Assembly (NCBI GenBank): GCA_965226045.1
Contig: CBDDBU010000024.1
Coordinates: 124,001-188,000, forward strand
From: CBDDBU01 sp965226045
GTDB taxonomy: Bacteria > Pseudomonadota > Alphaproteobacteria > VGEJ01
Direction of reading: 5' to 3'
DNA length: 64,000 nucleotides
Part shown: positions 43,599 to 52,903 of the stretch, piece by piece
Position numbering within the stretch: the first letter of the stretch is position 1
How the letters are laid out: every line of letters begins with the position of its first letter
The notes under the pieces: generated by a model
Told to the model about the DNA's origin: nothing
The model's database searches: none
The model's input: the letters and a program-made list of their open reading frames with translations, nothing else
Position numbers and translations under genes: made by a program

Positions 43599-43762
43599 AT
43601 CAATCGCCATGACGACATTCCCGCAGCCAAGATAAGGCACAAAATCGCGAGGCTTGTTCCCACATAGCGGAAGGCACGGGTAGCCACGCGGCTATGCTCG
43701 CGCAGATAGAATGGCCAGAATTCGCCGTAGCGGCGAGAGGTGTCCACATTCTGCGACGCCAT
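43599..43762 (-). pseudogene. DUF962 (Mpo1-like) membrane protein, 5' fragment truncated by IS21
   Basis: On the minus strand ATG 43762 opens ASQNVDTSRRYGEFWPFYLR and EHSRVATRAFRYVGTSLAIL followed by a membrane segment, then runs into the IS21 right end at 43598. The FWPFYLREHS and RYVGTSLAI pattern is that of the DUF962/Mpo1-like family, whose proteins are about 100-180 residues with several membrane helices. Only about 54 codons remain. The gene would have been divergent from the MerR gene and shared its operator region. Confidence 0.7.
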
Positions 43763-43782
43763 CCAGCGCCTCGCCAGGATAT

Positions 43783-43812
43783 GTTGACGTTAACGTAAAC
43801 GTAAACGTAAAT
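43783..43812 (+). promoter_or_regulatory. Operator of the MerR regulator with candidate promoter
   Basis: Repeats of ACGTAAACGT occur here (GACGTTAACGTAAACGTAAA, then CGTAAAT). This resembles the palindromic ACGTTTACGTAAACGT-type sites of LiuR-like MerR regulators of acyl-CoA catabolism. It overlaps a possible promoter: TTGACG at 43784-43789, 17 bases, then GTAAAT at 43807-43812. The site is 47 bases upstream of the merR ATG, so the regulator probably controls its own operon. Confidence 0.65.
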
Positions 43813-43858
43813 TGGTAGGGAGGCAATCGGCCGAGACGAACATTGGGGCGTACGAAGC

Positions 43859-44308
43859 ATGATATTGGCGCGACCAGCGGGGGCGGCGCGGACAGCGGAA
43901 ACGAGCAGCGCCGACTTCTTCTCGATCGGCGACCTCGCCCATGAGTTCGACGTGACGCCGCGGACGCTCCGCTTTTACGAGGACCGCGCGCTGTTGCGGC
44001 CGCAGCGCGACGGCCAGGCGCGCATTTACAGTCGGCGCGACCGCACCCGTCTCAAGCTTATCCTGCGCGGCAAACGGCTCGGATTCGCGCTGGCCGACAT
44101 TAAGGAGATGATCGATCTGTACGACCTCGGCGACAGTCAGGTCGGACAGTTGCGCGTAACCCTACGCAAATGCCGCGAGCGAATCGCCGCCCTCGAGAGC
44201 CAGCGTGACGATGTCGATCAGGCGCTCGATGAGCTGCGCGAGGGCAGCTTGGCCATCGAGGCGACCCTACGCGAGAAGGGGGTATACGCGATCGAGGAAC
44301 CGTCATGA
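43859..44308 (+). CDS. MerR-family regulator of the beta-oxidation operon (LiuR-like)
   Basis: A 149-residue MerR regulator: helix-turn-helix FSIGDLAHEFDVTPRTLRFY and EDRALLRPQRDGQARIYSRR, then a dimerisation coiled coil with FALADIKEMIDLYDLGDSQV. It has no Cys-rich metal site, and the short form is like LiuR, which senses acyl-CoA intermediates and controls branched-chain or fatty-acid catabolism. The stop overlaps the next gene's ATG (ATGA). A palindromic operator lies upstream, so autoregulation is likely. Confidence 0.88.
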   Translation: MILARPAGAARTAETSSADFFSIGDLAHEFDVTPRTLRFYEDRALLRPQRDGQARIYSRRDRTRLKLILRGKRLGFALADIKEMIDLYDLGDSQVGQLRVTLRKCRERIAALESQRDDVDQALDELREGSLAIEATLREKGVYAIEEPS

Positions 44309-46053
44309 GGTACCAGCGCGAGACCGGCGGCCAAAACCTTTACGCGATCGACACCAACGCCCGCTCGCGCTTGCGCGAGATCGACGCCGAGGAATTCGCG
44401 ATCCGCGACCCGCTACTCCACGACTTCGGCGGCTGGGTTGGTGAGACGGTTGAGGCGGAGGCTGCGTATACCGATCGCCACGGCCGACCCACACTGGGGT
44501 CCTATGATCGCGACGGCGGAGCGGTCAACACGATCAGCGGTAATCCCGGCTGGGACGCCGCCTCGCGCGAAGTCTATCAGCGCGGCGTCGTCGGTCTCAA
44601 CTACGGCGCCGCGCCCGCCCCGTTCACGACCACCTTCGCCATGGGCTACCTCCTTTCTCAGGCCGATGTGTCGCTGCATTGTCCGGTCACCATGACGGGC
44701 GCGGTGGCCTACGTGTTGGATCGATTCGCGCCCGAGCCGGTGCGCGAGCGTTACTTGCCTGAACTCATCCGGACCGATGGTCAGGCCCTGACCGGAGGCA
44801 CGTGGGCGACCGAGCTTCATGGCGGTAGCGATGTCGGCGCGACCACAACGACGGCGCGCGCCGAGGGCGATGGCCTTCGCCTTGACGGACTGAAGTGGTT
44901 CGCGAGCAACCCGCTGGGCGGCCTGGCGCTGGCGACGGCTCGCCCCGATCCAGCGGTGTTAGGGGCGCGCGGCCTCGGGCTCTATCTGGTGCCGCTGACG
45001 TTGCCTGAGGGCACGCCCAACCCAATGCGGCTGCGCCGCCTCAAGGACAAACTTGGCACGTGTGGCGTGCCAACGGCGGAAATCGAGCTCACCGGCACCT
45101 GGGCGGTCGAAGTGGCGCCACCGCCGCTCGGACTGCGGGTGATGATGGAAGCCCTCGGCTTCAGCCGCATTCACAACGCGATGGCGTCGGTCGGGCTGAG
45201 CCGCCGCGCGTTTCTCGAGGCGGTGAGTTATCTCTCCCACCGCGAGGCGTTCGGCGCCCATGTCACCGGCTTTCCGATGGTGCAGCAGGAGCTGATCGAG
45301 CTTGTGGTGAGGCTGGAGGCGGATTTCGAACTCGCGCTCGTCGCGGCCATGGCCTTTGACAAAGGGGCACCCGACAGAGGGGCACTCGACAGCGCCGCGC
45401 CCGACAACAGCGCACAAACATGGTCGCGGCTGGTGACGGCCTTGGCCAAGTATCAGACCGCCGAGAACGCGAACGTCGCGTGCCGGTCCGCGATCGAGCT
45501 GATCGGCGGCAACGCCTACACCTACGATCTCATCACTCCTCGCCTGCTTCGCGACGCACAGGTGACGACGGTGTGGGAAGGCCCGGCCAACATCCAGGCG
45601 CTCGAACTGCAGCGCGTGCTGGGCGCCCCCCACGATGGTTTCAGGTTGTTCGAACAGCGCGTCGAGGCGATCCGCGCCTCGGCCCCGCTGGCGCTCGGCG
45701 ACATCGCCGACGCCGTCGGTGCCGCCGTGGCCGAGTGCCGGGCGGCGGTCGCGCTGATGGCGCAGGACGGCGACGCCGCACGCCACCATGCGCGGCGGCT
45801 GATGGCCCTGATGGCAGAGACGCTCGCCGCCGCGTTGCTACTCGACAACGCCACCGCGCGTCTTGCCGAGGGCGACGCGCGCAAAGCAACCGTCGCGCGC
45901 CTATATATCGAGCAACGGTTGGCGCCGCCGCCGCGGCGCGGCATCGTCGAGGGCGGTCATTGGGGTTGTCGTTACTTCGACGCGTTGATCGGCTATGAGC
46001 CGATCCCCGCCGCCGAGGATCGTGCCCGACCGCTGCGTGCCGCGACCGCGTGA
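44305..46053 (+). CDS. Acyl-CoA dehydrogenase family protein, AidB-like
   Basis: A 582-residue flavoprotein. The acyl-CoA dehydrogenase core shows GGTWATELHGGSDVGATTTT, GLKWFASNPLGG, GFSRIHNAMASVGLSRRAFL, and TTVWEGPANIQALELQRVLG, where the glutamate of the WEGP motif is at the position of the catalytic base in many family members. The extended N-terminus and overall length resemble the AidB branch. A low-complexity insert (GAPDRGALDSAAPDNSAQ) lies at about residue 353. It is the first enzyme gene of the operon; the substrate is uncertain, but it is likely a fatty or branched acyl-CoA. Confidence 0.88.
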   Translation: MRYQRETGGQNLYAIDTNARSRLREIDAEEFAIRDPLLHDFGGWVGETVEAEAAYTDRHGRPTLGSYDRDGGAVNTISGNPGWDAASREVYQRGVVGLNYGAAPAPFTTTFAMGYLLSQADVSLHCPVTMTGAVAYVLDRFAPEPVRERYLPELIRTDGQALTGGTWATELHGGSDVGATTTTARAEGDGLRLDGLKWFASNPLGGLALATARPDPAVLGARGLGLYLVPLTLPEGTPNPMRLRRLKDKLGTCGVPTAEIELTGTWAVEVAPPPLGLRVMMEALGFSRIHNAMASVGLSRRAFLEAVSYLSHREAFGAHVTGFPMVQQELIELVVRLEADFELALVAAMAFDKGAPDRGALDSAAPDNSAQTWSRLVTALAKYQTAENANVACRSAIELIGGNAYTYDLITPRLLRDAQVTTVWEGPANIQALELQRVLGAPHDGFRLFEQRVEAIRASAPLALGDIADAVGAAVAECRAAVALMAQDGDAARHHARRLMALMAETLAAALLLDNATARLAEGDARKATVARLYIEQRLAPPPRRGIVEGGHWGCRYFDALIGYEPIPAAEDRARPLRAATA

Positions 46054-46101
46054 ACTGACCCGGACCGGCACCGCCCGGCCTGGGCTTTGAGGGAGATGGT
46101 G

Positions 46102-47238
46102 ATGAAAAATGTTGTGATCGCCGGTTATGCCCGCTCGCCCTTCCATTTCGCGCGTAAGGGCGCGCTGGCCAAGGTCCGCCCCGACGATATCGCCGCCCAG
46201 GTCGTGCGCGCGTTGATCGAGCGGAGCGGCATCGATCCCGCCGACATCGAGGACGTGATTGTCGGCTGCGCCTTCCCCGAGGGCGAGCAGGGCTTCAACG
46301 TCGCCCGCATCATCGAGTTCATCGCCGATGTTCCGATCACCGCGGGCGCCACCACGGTGAACCGCTTCTGCGGCTCCTCCATGCAGGCGATCCACATGGC
46401 CGCCGGTGCCATTCAGTTGGACGCGGGCGAGCTGTTCGTGTGCGCTGGCGTCGAGTCGATGACCCGGGTGCCGATGGGCGGCTACAACCCGGCCCCAAAT
46501 CCAGCCCTCAACGAGCGCTACCCCGAGGTCTATATCGACATGGGGACGACCGCCGAGAACCTAGCCAGTGCGTACGACATCTCGCGTAGCGAACAGCAGG
46601 ACATGGCGGTCGAAAGCCACGCCAAGGCGACCGCGGCCCGGGGCGCCGGCAAGTTCGAAGACGAGCTTGTGCCGATCGTCGAGGGCAACCTGCGGGTCGA
46701 GGAGGACGGTTGCATCCGCCCCGATACCAGCCAGGACGTGCTCGACGGCCTCGATCCCGCCTTCGAGGCCGATGGCACGGTGACCGCCGGCACGTCGTCA
46801 CCGCTTACGGATGGCGCGGCTGCGGTGCTGGTGTGCAGCGAGGCCTACGCCGACGCCAACGGACTCGACAAGCTCGCGCGTCTGAAGAGCATTGGTGTCG
46901 CTGGCTGTCGGCCCGAGATCATGGGCATCGGCCCCGTCGTTGCGACCGCCAAGGCGCTCGATCGCGCCGAGCTGACGTTGGACGACATCGACATCATCGA
47001 GCTCAACGAAGCCTTCGCCGCCCAGGCCCTGGCGGTGGTCAAGAAGTCCAAGATGAACATCGACAAGATGAACCTCGACGGCGGCGCGATCGCCCTCGGC
47101 CATCCGCTCGGCGCCACCGGCGCGCGCATCACGGGCAAGGCGGCGGCGCTGCTGCGACGAGAAGGCAAGCAGTACGCGCTAGCCACCCAGTGCATCGGCG
47201 GCGGACAAGGCATCGCGACGATCCTCGAGGCGGTGTAG
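46102..47238 (+). CDS. fadA: Acetyl-CoA acetyltransferase (thiolase)
   Basis: A 378-residue thiolase that cleaves 3-ketoacyl-CoA in the last step of beta-oxidation. The nucleophilic cysteine is Cys90 in TTVNRFCGSSMQAIHMAAGA, with NEAFAAQ, GGAIALGHPLGATGAR and the second catalytic cysteine in ATQCIGGGQG. ATG 46102 is chosen because GGGAG lies six bases upstream; ATG 46096 would be too close. It is followed without a gap by the dehydrogenase/hydratase gene. Confidence 0.95.
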   Translation: MKNVVIAGYARSPFHFARKGALAKVRPDDIAAQVVRALIERSGIDPADIEDVIVGCAFPEGEQGFNVARIIEFIADVPITAGATTVNRFCGSSMQAIHMAAGAIQLDAGELFVCAGVESMTRVPMGGYNPAPNPALNERYPEVYIDMGTTAENLASAYDISRSEQQDMAVESHAKATAARGAGKFEDELVPIVEGNLRVEEDGCIRPDTSQDVLDGLDPAFEADGTVTAGTSSPLTDGAAAVLVCSEAYADANGLDKLARLKSIGVAGCRPEIMGIGPVVATAKALDRAELTLDDIDIIELNEAFAAQALAVVKKSKMNIDKMNLDGGAIALGHPLGATGARITGKAAALLRREGKQYALATQCIGGGQGIATILEAV

Positions 47239-49578
47239 ATGGCCGATATTCGAAAAGTCGGGGTCCTCGGCTCCGGCGTCATGGGCAGTGGCATCGCCGC
47301 TCACGTTGCCAACGCCGGGGTGCCGGTGGTGCTGCTGGACATCGTCCCTGAGGGCGCCAACCACCGCAACGCGCTGGCCGCGGGCGCGATCGCGCGGATG
47401 GTCAAGACCAAGCCAGCGCCCCTGATGGATCCGGCCAATGCCAAGCTGATCACGCCGGGCAACCTTGAGGACGATCTCGGTCTGCTCGCGGATTGCGACT
47501 GGATTTGCGAAGCCGTTGTTGAGAATGTCGCGGCCAAACATGCCATCTACGCCAAGGTCGACGGCGTGCGCCGACCCGGCTCGATCCTGTCCTCGAACAC
47601 CTCGACGATCCCGCTCGCCACGTTGTTGGAGGGGATGCCGGCAGGGCTCGCGGCCGACTTCGCCGTCACCCATTTCTTCAATCCAGCGCGTTACATGCGA
47701 CTGTTGGAGATCGTCGCCGGGCCCGAGACCCGCGCCGACGCGATCGAGACACTGCACGTGTTCGCCGACCATCGCCTCGGCAAGGAGGTCGTGTTCTGCA
47801 AGGACACCCCCGCCTTTATCGCCAATCGCATCGGCATCTTCTGGAGCACGGTAGCGATGGCGGAGGCGCTCGACATGGGGCTCAGCGTCGAGGAAGCCGA
47901 CGCCATCGTCGGACGGCCCATGGGCATACCCAAGACCGGCATTTTCGGGTTGATGGACCTGACCGGTATCGACCTCGCCCCGCACATCAACGAGAGCATG
48001 CTGGAGCTGTTGCCGGCCGACGACCCGTTCCGTGAGGTCTTCGACCCCCAGGGGGCGCTAGCCAAGCTGATCGCCCAGATGATCGAGGAGGGCAACACCG
48101 GGCGCAAGGGCAAGGGCGGCTTCTACCGCCTTGCCCAACACAACGGCGCGCGCGTCAAAGAGGCGCGGGATCTGGTGACTGGCGAGTATCGGATCGCCGA
48201 CAAGCCGCGCTTCGAGGGCGTCGACGCGGCGCGGCGGGGGGGGCTGCGGGCGCTGGTCGAGCACCCCGACAGGGGCGGGCAATATGCGTGGCGCGTGCTG
48301 CGCCAGGTTCTGCGCTACGCGGCCGCGCTGGTGCCCGAAATATCGGACGACATCGTCGCGGTCGATCGGGCGATGCGGACCGGCTATGCCTGGAAGCAGG
48401 GACCGTTCGAGCAGATCGACGCGCTTGGGCCCGCCTGGCTGGCCGAGCGCCTGCGCGCCGACGGCCTGCCGGTGCCGAAATTCCTGGAGGTGGCCGGCGA
48501 GCGGCCGCTCTACCGCGAGGACGACGCCACGGTCCGCTACCTGGGCGTCGAAGGCGCCTACCACGACATCGCGACACGGGGGGGGGCCTGGCGGCTCGCC
48601 GACATCAAACGCGGCGCCGAGCGCATCGCCGGAAATGGCGCGGCGAGTATCTGGGATTTGGGCGACGGCGTCGCCTGCCTCGAATTCCACAGCAAGATGA
48701 ACTCGATCGATGGCGACATCATCGCCATGATCCGCGAGGCGGCCAAGATCGACAAGCGCGGCTATAAGGCGCTGGTGATCGGCAACGACGCCCAGAATTT
48801 CTCGGTCGGCGCCAACATCGGGCTCGCCTTGTTCGCCGCCAACACGGCCATGTGGCCGCTCATCGAGCAGTCGGTGCGGGGCGGCCAGGACGCGGTCCTG
48901 GCCCTCAAGTACGCGCCCTTCCCGGTGGTCGGCGCGCCCGCCGGCATGGCGTTGGGCGGCGGCTGCGAGGTGCTCCTTCATTGCGACGCCATTCAAGCCC
49001 ACGCCGAGAGCTATATCGGGCTGGTCGAGTTAGGGGTCGGTCTGATCCCCGGTTGGGGCGGCACCAAGGAGTTGGTGATGCGCAATCACCTGGCGGCCGG
49101 CCGTCCGGGCGGGCCAATGCCGCCGGTGGTGGCCGCGTTCGAGACCATCAGCCTGGCCAAGGTCGCGACCTCGGCGGCCGAGGCCAGGCGGCTGATGTTC
49201 CTGCGCGCCTACGACGGCATCACCATGAACCGCGATCGGGTGCTCGCCGACGCCAAGGCCCGAGCGCTCGAACTCGCGGTCGACTACCAGCCGCCCGAGC
49301 CGGCTGAGATCGTCCTGCCGGGACCGACCGGGCGGATCGCGCTCGAGATGGCGGTGGACGGTGTCGTCAAGCCGGGCAAGGCCACCGCCCACGACGGCGT
49401 CGTTGCCCGCGCGCTCGCCCGAGTCGTCTCCGGCGGCGAGACCGACGTCACCGAGACGATGAGCGAGAAGGACCTGATGGCGCTCGAGCGCGACGCCTTC
49501 CTTGGCCTGATCCGCACCCCGGCCACGCTCGACCGCATGGAGCACATGCTCGCGACCGGCAAACCGTTGCGCAACTAA
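47239..49578 (+). CDS. fadN: 3-hydroxyacyl-CoA dehydrogenase / enoyl-CoA hydratase fusion (FadN type)
   Basis: A 779-residue bifunctional enzyme. The dehydrogenase is N-terminal (NAD-binding GVLGSGVMGSGIAAHVANAG; SSNTSTIPLATL; VTHFFNPARYMRLLEIV). Two further dehydrogenase C-type regions follow, then a C-terminal crotonase domain (FHSKMNSIDGDII, GAPAGMALGGGCEVLLHCDA, GVGLIPGWGGTKELV). This order is the reverse of E. coli FadB and matches FadN of Bacillus. The ATG directly follows the thiolase TAG, so expression is tightly coupled. Confidence 0.93.
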   Translation: MADIRKVGVLGSGVMGSGIAAHVANAGVPVVLLDIVPEGANHRNALAAGAIARMVKTKPAPLMDPANAKLITPGNLEDDLGLLADCDWICEAVVENVAAKHAIYAKVDGVRRPGSILSSNTSTIPLATLLEGMPAGLAADFAVTHFFNPARYMRLLEIVAGPETRADAIETLHVFADHRLGKEVVFCKDTPAFIANRIGIFWSTVAMAEALDMGLSVEEADAIVGRPMGIPKTGIFGLMDLTGIDLAPHINESMLELLPADDPFREVFDPQGALAKLIAQMIEEGNTGRKGKGGFYRLAQHNGARVKEARDLVTGEYRIADKPRFEGVDAARRGGLRALVEHPDRGGQYAWRVLRQVLRYAAALVPEISDDIVAVDRAMRTGYAWKQGPFEQIDALGPAWLAERLRADGLPVPKFLEVAGERPLYREDDATVRYLGVEGAYHDIATRGGAWRLADIKRGAERIAGNGAASIWDLGDGVACLEFHSKMNSIDGDIIAMIREAAKIDKRGYKALVIGNDAQNFSVGANIGLALFAANTAMWPLIEQSVRGGQDAVLALKYAPFPVVGAPAGMALGGGCEVLLHCDAIQAHAESYIGLVELGVGLIPGWGGTKELVMRNHLAAGRPGGPMPPVVAAFETISLAKVATSAAEARRLMFLRAYDGITMNRDRVLADAKARALELAVDYQPPEPAEIVLPGPTGRIALEMAVDGVVKPGKATAHDGVVARALARVVSGGETDVTETMSEKDLMALERDAFLGLIRTPATLDRMEHMLATGKPLRN

Positions 49579-49601
49579 CGCCCACATCTGAGATACCCAT
49601 C

Positions 49602-51407
49602 ATGTCCAGCTACCGCGCCCCCTTACGCGATTTGCGCTTTGTCCTCGACGAGGTTCTCAACCTCGAGGCCTACGGCAACTTGCCCGGTTTCGCCGAGGTG
49701 GGCCCCGATATCGCCAGCGCTATCCTCGACGAGGGCGCGAAGCTCGCCGAGGAGGTGATCGCCCCGCTCAACCGTTCGGGCGACGAGGCGGGTTGCCGCT
49801 TCGAGGACGGCGTCGTCACGACGCCGGCGGGGTTCAAGGAGGCCTTCCGCGCCTATGCGGAGGGCGGCTGGATCGGCCTTGGCGCCGATCCCGACCATGG
49901 CGGTCAGGGCCTGCCGCACGTCTACGCCTCGGCGATGAGCGAGATGATGGCGAGCGCTAACCTCGCCTTCGAGACCTATCCGGGATTGATCGCCGGCGCC
50001 ATCGCGGCGATCGAGCAACATGGCACCGCGGATCAGAAGGCGACCTACTTGCCGAAGCTGATCAGCGGCGAGTGGGGCGGCACCATGAACCTCACCGAAC
50101 CCCACTGCGGCACCGACCTCGGGCTCATGCGCACCCGCGCCGAGCCGCGCGAGGACGGCGCATATTCCATCACCGGCACCAAGATATTTATCACCGCCGG
50201 CGAGCACGATCTGACCGAGAACATCGTCCACCTGGTACTGGCGAGGATTCCCGGCGGCCCTGAAGGCGTGAGGGGCATCAGCCTGTTCATCGTGCCCAAG
50301 TTCCTCGTCAACGGTGATGCCAGCGACTCAGTCGGCGGGCTGGGCCCGCGCAATGGGCTCGCGTGCGGCTCGATCGAGCACAAGATGGGTCTGAAGGCCT
50401 CGGCGACCTGCGTGATGAACTACGAGGGCGCGACCGGCTTTCTCCTCGACGAGCCGCACAAGGGCATGCGGGCGATGTTCACGATGATGAACGCAGCGCG
50501 CCTCGGCGTCGCCATCCAGGGCCTCGGGGTTTCCGAGGCCGCCTATCAGATGGCGGTGGCCTACGCCCGGGAACGGCGCCAGGGGCGCGCGCTCAACGGC
50601 CCGGCCGAGCCCGAACAACCAGCCGATCCCATTATCGTCCACCCCGACGTGCGGCGGATGCTAATGACGATGCGGGCGTTCAACGAGGGCGCGCGGGCGC
50701 TGGGGCTGTGGACCGCGTTGCAGATCGATCTCGCACGTCGACATCCCGACGAGGCGACGCGCCGCGACGCCGAGGACTTCGTTGCGTTGATCACGCCGGT
50801 CATCAAGGCGTGCTTCACCGACATGGGCTTCGAATCGGCCAATCTTGGCCTCCAGTGCTTCGGTGGCAGTGGCTATATCGCGGAGACCGGCATCGAGCAA
50901 TTGGTGCGCGATGCCCGGATCACCCAGATCTACGAGGGCACCAGCGGCATCCAGGCGCTCGACCTGATCGGCCGCAAGCTGCCGGCCCACACCGGCCGCT
51001 ACCTGCGCCAGTTCTTCCATCCTGTCGACCGTTTCATCCAGGAGAAGGGCGCCGACCCCGACCTCAAGGACTTCGTCATGCCGCTCGCCAAGAGCTTTGC
51101 GCGGTTGCAGCAGGCCACGGCGTGGATCGGCGAACAAGGCTTGCGCGATCCCGAGCAGGCCGGCGCCGGCGCGTCTGACTACCTGCGCATGTTCGGCTTG
51201 GTCGCGCTCGGTTACATGTGGGCGCGCATGGCCGAGATATCGGATGCCCAGATCAAGGCGGGGGCGAAGGACCACCAGTTCTACCAGAACAAGCTCCAGA
51301 CCGGCCGCTTCTTCATGGCCCGCATGCTGCCCGACACTTCGTCGCTGCTATCCAAGCTGACCTCTGGCGCGGCGCCCGTGATGGGCTTGCCGGCGGCGGC
51401 ATTTTAG
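49602..51407 (+). CDS. fadE: Acyl-CoA dehydrogenase (FadE-like, with extended C-terminal domain)
   Basis: A 601-residue flavoprotein that introduces the first double bond in beta-oxidation. Motifs include GTMNLTEPHCGTDLGLMRTR, SITGTKIFITAGEHDLTENI, NLGLQCFGGSGYIAETGIEQ, and ITQIYEGTSGIQALDLIGRK with the catalytic-base glutamate of the YEGTSG motif. The extra C-terminal domain is typical of the long acyl-CoA dehydrogenase subgroup. It follows the FadN-like gene by 23 bases. Confidence 0.94.
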   Translation: MSSYRAPLRDLRFVLDEVLNLEAYGNLPGFAEVGPDIASAILDEGAKLAEEVIAPLNRSGDEAGCRFEDGVVTTPAGFKEAFRAYAEGGWIGLGADPDHGGQGLPHVYASAMSEMMASANLAFETYPGLIAGAIAAIEQHGTADQKATYLPKLISGEWGGTMNLTEPHCGTDLGLMRTRAEPREDGAYSITGTKIFITAGEHDLTENIVHLVLARIPGGPEGVRGISLFIVPKFLVNGDASDSVGGLGPRNGLACGSIEHKMGLKASATCVMNYEGATGFLLDEPHKGMRAMFTMMNAARLGVAIQGLGVSEAAYQMAVAYARERRQGRALNGPAEPEQPADPIIVHPDVRRMLMTMRAFNEGARALGLWTALQIDLARRHPDEATRRDAEDFVALITPVIKACFTDMGFESANLGLQCFGGSGYIAETGIEQLVRDARITQIYEGTSGIQALDLIGRKLPAHTGRYLRQFFHPVDRFIQEKGADPDLKDFVMPLAKSFARLQQATAWIGEQGLRDPEQAGAGASDYLRMFGLVALGYMWARMAEISDAQIKAGAKDHQFYQNKLQTGRFFMARMLPDTSSLLSKLTSGAAPVMGLPAAAF

Positions 51408-51444
51408 TCGACATGCATCAGTATCCACAGGGGAGATGGCCGCG

Positions 51445-51741
51445 ATGAGCCTCGAGACGCTGACGGAAGGACTGCGCGACCGGGTCGGCACGGAATCCGA
51501 CCTCAATGCCACCGTCAAGTTCGACCTCGGCGATGACGGCGTCATCTTTGTTGACGCCGCGACTATACCCAGCTCAGTCACCAACGAGGACAAAGAGGCG
51601 GACTGTACCGTGCGCATGACGATGGCCGACTTCGAGAGCATCGTGAGCGGCGATCTCGACGCGATGACCGCTTTCATGATGGGCAGGCTCAAGGTCGACG
51701 GCGACATGGGTATCGCGATGAAGTTGCGCGAGGTTCTCTAG
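51445..51741 (+). CDS. SCP2 sterol-binding domain protein
   Basis: A 98-residue lipid-carrier protein of the SCP2 fold. DLNATVKFDLGDDGVIFVDA and the terminal MMGRLKVDGDMGIAMKLREV are typical. It probably binds acyl-CoA or lipid for the enzymes encoded upstream. ATG 51445 fits AGGGGAG nine bases upstream better than ATG 51436. Its TAG stop overlaps that of the convergent MetE-like gene. Confidence 0.9.
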   Translation: MSLETLTEGLRDRVGTESDLNATVKFDLGDDGVIFVDAATIPSSVTNEDKEADCTVRMTMADFESIVSGDLDAMTAFMMGRLKVDGDMGIAMKLREVL

Positions 51742-52790
51742 CCGGCTGGGACCGCTCGCTCGGTAATCTCGGCGCGGACGATGTCGGCGCCCGCGACCAT
51801 CGCCTCGAGCTTGGCGAACGCGATCTCCCGCGGCAGATATTTCATGCCGCAGTCCGGCGCCACCAGTAGGCGATCGGGGGCGATGTGGCCAAGCGCGACG
51901 CGCAGGCGCGTGGCGACCAGCGCCGGCGTCTCGACCTCATGGGCGCCAAGATCGATGACGCCGTAGAGCACCTGTTTGCTCGGTAGGCGCGCGAGGATCG
52001 CGGGATCGAGACCCGGCTGCGCCGCCTCGATTGAAATCGCGCCGGCGCGACAACCGTCAAGCTCGGGTAGGAACGAGTAGCCAGACGGCTTGTCCTTGAC
52101 GGCATACGCATAGCCAAAGCATAGGTGCACAACCGTGAGGCCGTCGATGCCATCGAGCGCGCGGTCGATGGCGGCGATACCCCAGCGCCGGGCGTCGTCG
52201 GCGTGCGCCTGCAAGTAGGGTTCGTCGATCTGAATGACATCGGCGTCGGCGGCCTTGAGGTCGCGGGCCTCCTCGTTGACCGCCGCCGCGAACGCCATGA
52301 CCAGGGCCCCGAAGTCGCGGTAGTGCTCATCCAGGGCCAGCTTGGCCATGGTGAAGGCGCCGGGGATCGTGATCTTGAGCGGCCGGTCGGTGTGCCGGCG
52401 CAGGAACTCAATGTCTCGCACCTGTACCGGTTTGGCGCGCCGGATGGGGCCGACCACGCGCGGCACGTGGACCGGCTGGCCGGTTCGGCTCGGCACGGTT
52501 CCCGGTCGATTGAGGTCGAGGCCGTCGAGGGCGGTGGCGAAGCGGTTGAAGTAGCTCTCGCGACGAACCTCGCCGTCGCCAACGATATCGATGCCGGCGC
52601 GCTCCTGGTCGTACAGCGCAAGCAGCGCGGCGTCGTCTTGCGCTTCCTCAAGCGTGGCCTCGGGTACTTGCCACACCTCGCGCATACGCACCCGTGGCGG
52701 CGCGCTCGACAACAACTTCTCCTTGTCGACCAGCCAGTTCGGTTGGGGGTAACTGCCGACCAGAGTGGTCGGGAGCAGCCGATGCTTCAA
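51738..52790 (-). CDS. Cobalamin-independent methionine synthase family protein (MetE C-terminal-like)
   Basis: A 350-residue protein resembling the C-terminal barrel of MetE. Evidence includes LLPTTLVGSYPQPNWLVDKE, GIDIVGDGEVRRESYFNRFA, QIDEPYLQAH, TVVHLCFGYAY and the zinc-cysteine region LLVAPDCGMKYLPREIAFAK. Full MetE is about 750 residues; stand-alone C-terminal homologues often act on other methyl donors, so a role in methionine synthesis is plausible but not certain. It is transcribed towards the SCP2 gene. Confidence 0.85.
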   Translation of the reverse strand: MKHRLLPTTLVGSYPQPNWLVDKEKLLSSAPPRVRMREVWQVPEATLEEAQDDAALLALYDQERAGIDIVGDGEVRRESYFNRFATALDGLDLNRPGTVPSRTGQPVHVPRVVGPIRRAKPVQVRDIEFLRRHTDRPLKITIPGAFTMAKLALDEHYRDFGALVMAFAAAVNEEARDLKAADADVIQIDEPYLQAHADDARRWGIAAIDRALDGIDGLTVVHLCFGYAYAVKDKPSGYSFLPELDGCRAGAISIEAAQPGLDPAILARLPSKQVLYGVIDLGAHEVETPALVATRLRVALGHIAPDRLLVAPDCGMKYLPREIAFAKLEAMVAGADIVRAEITERAVPAG

Positions 52791-52903
52791 ACCGTGCTCC
52801 CCGGTGCGGAGGATTGTGTCAGCTGGCTACGATAACGGGGTTGAGCCGCGGCCGCGAGGGCGAAGGGGGATTGAAGCGGCGATCCCGTCAGCATTTTCGG
52901 GCG

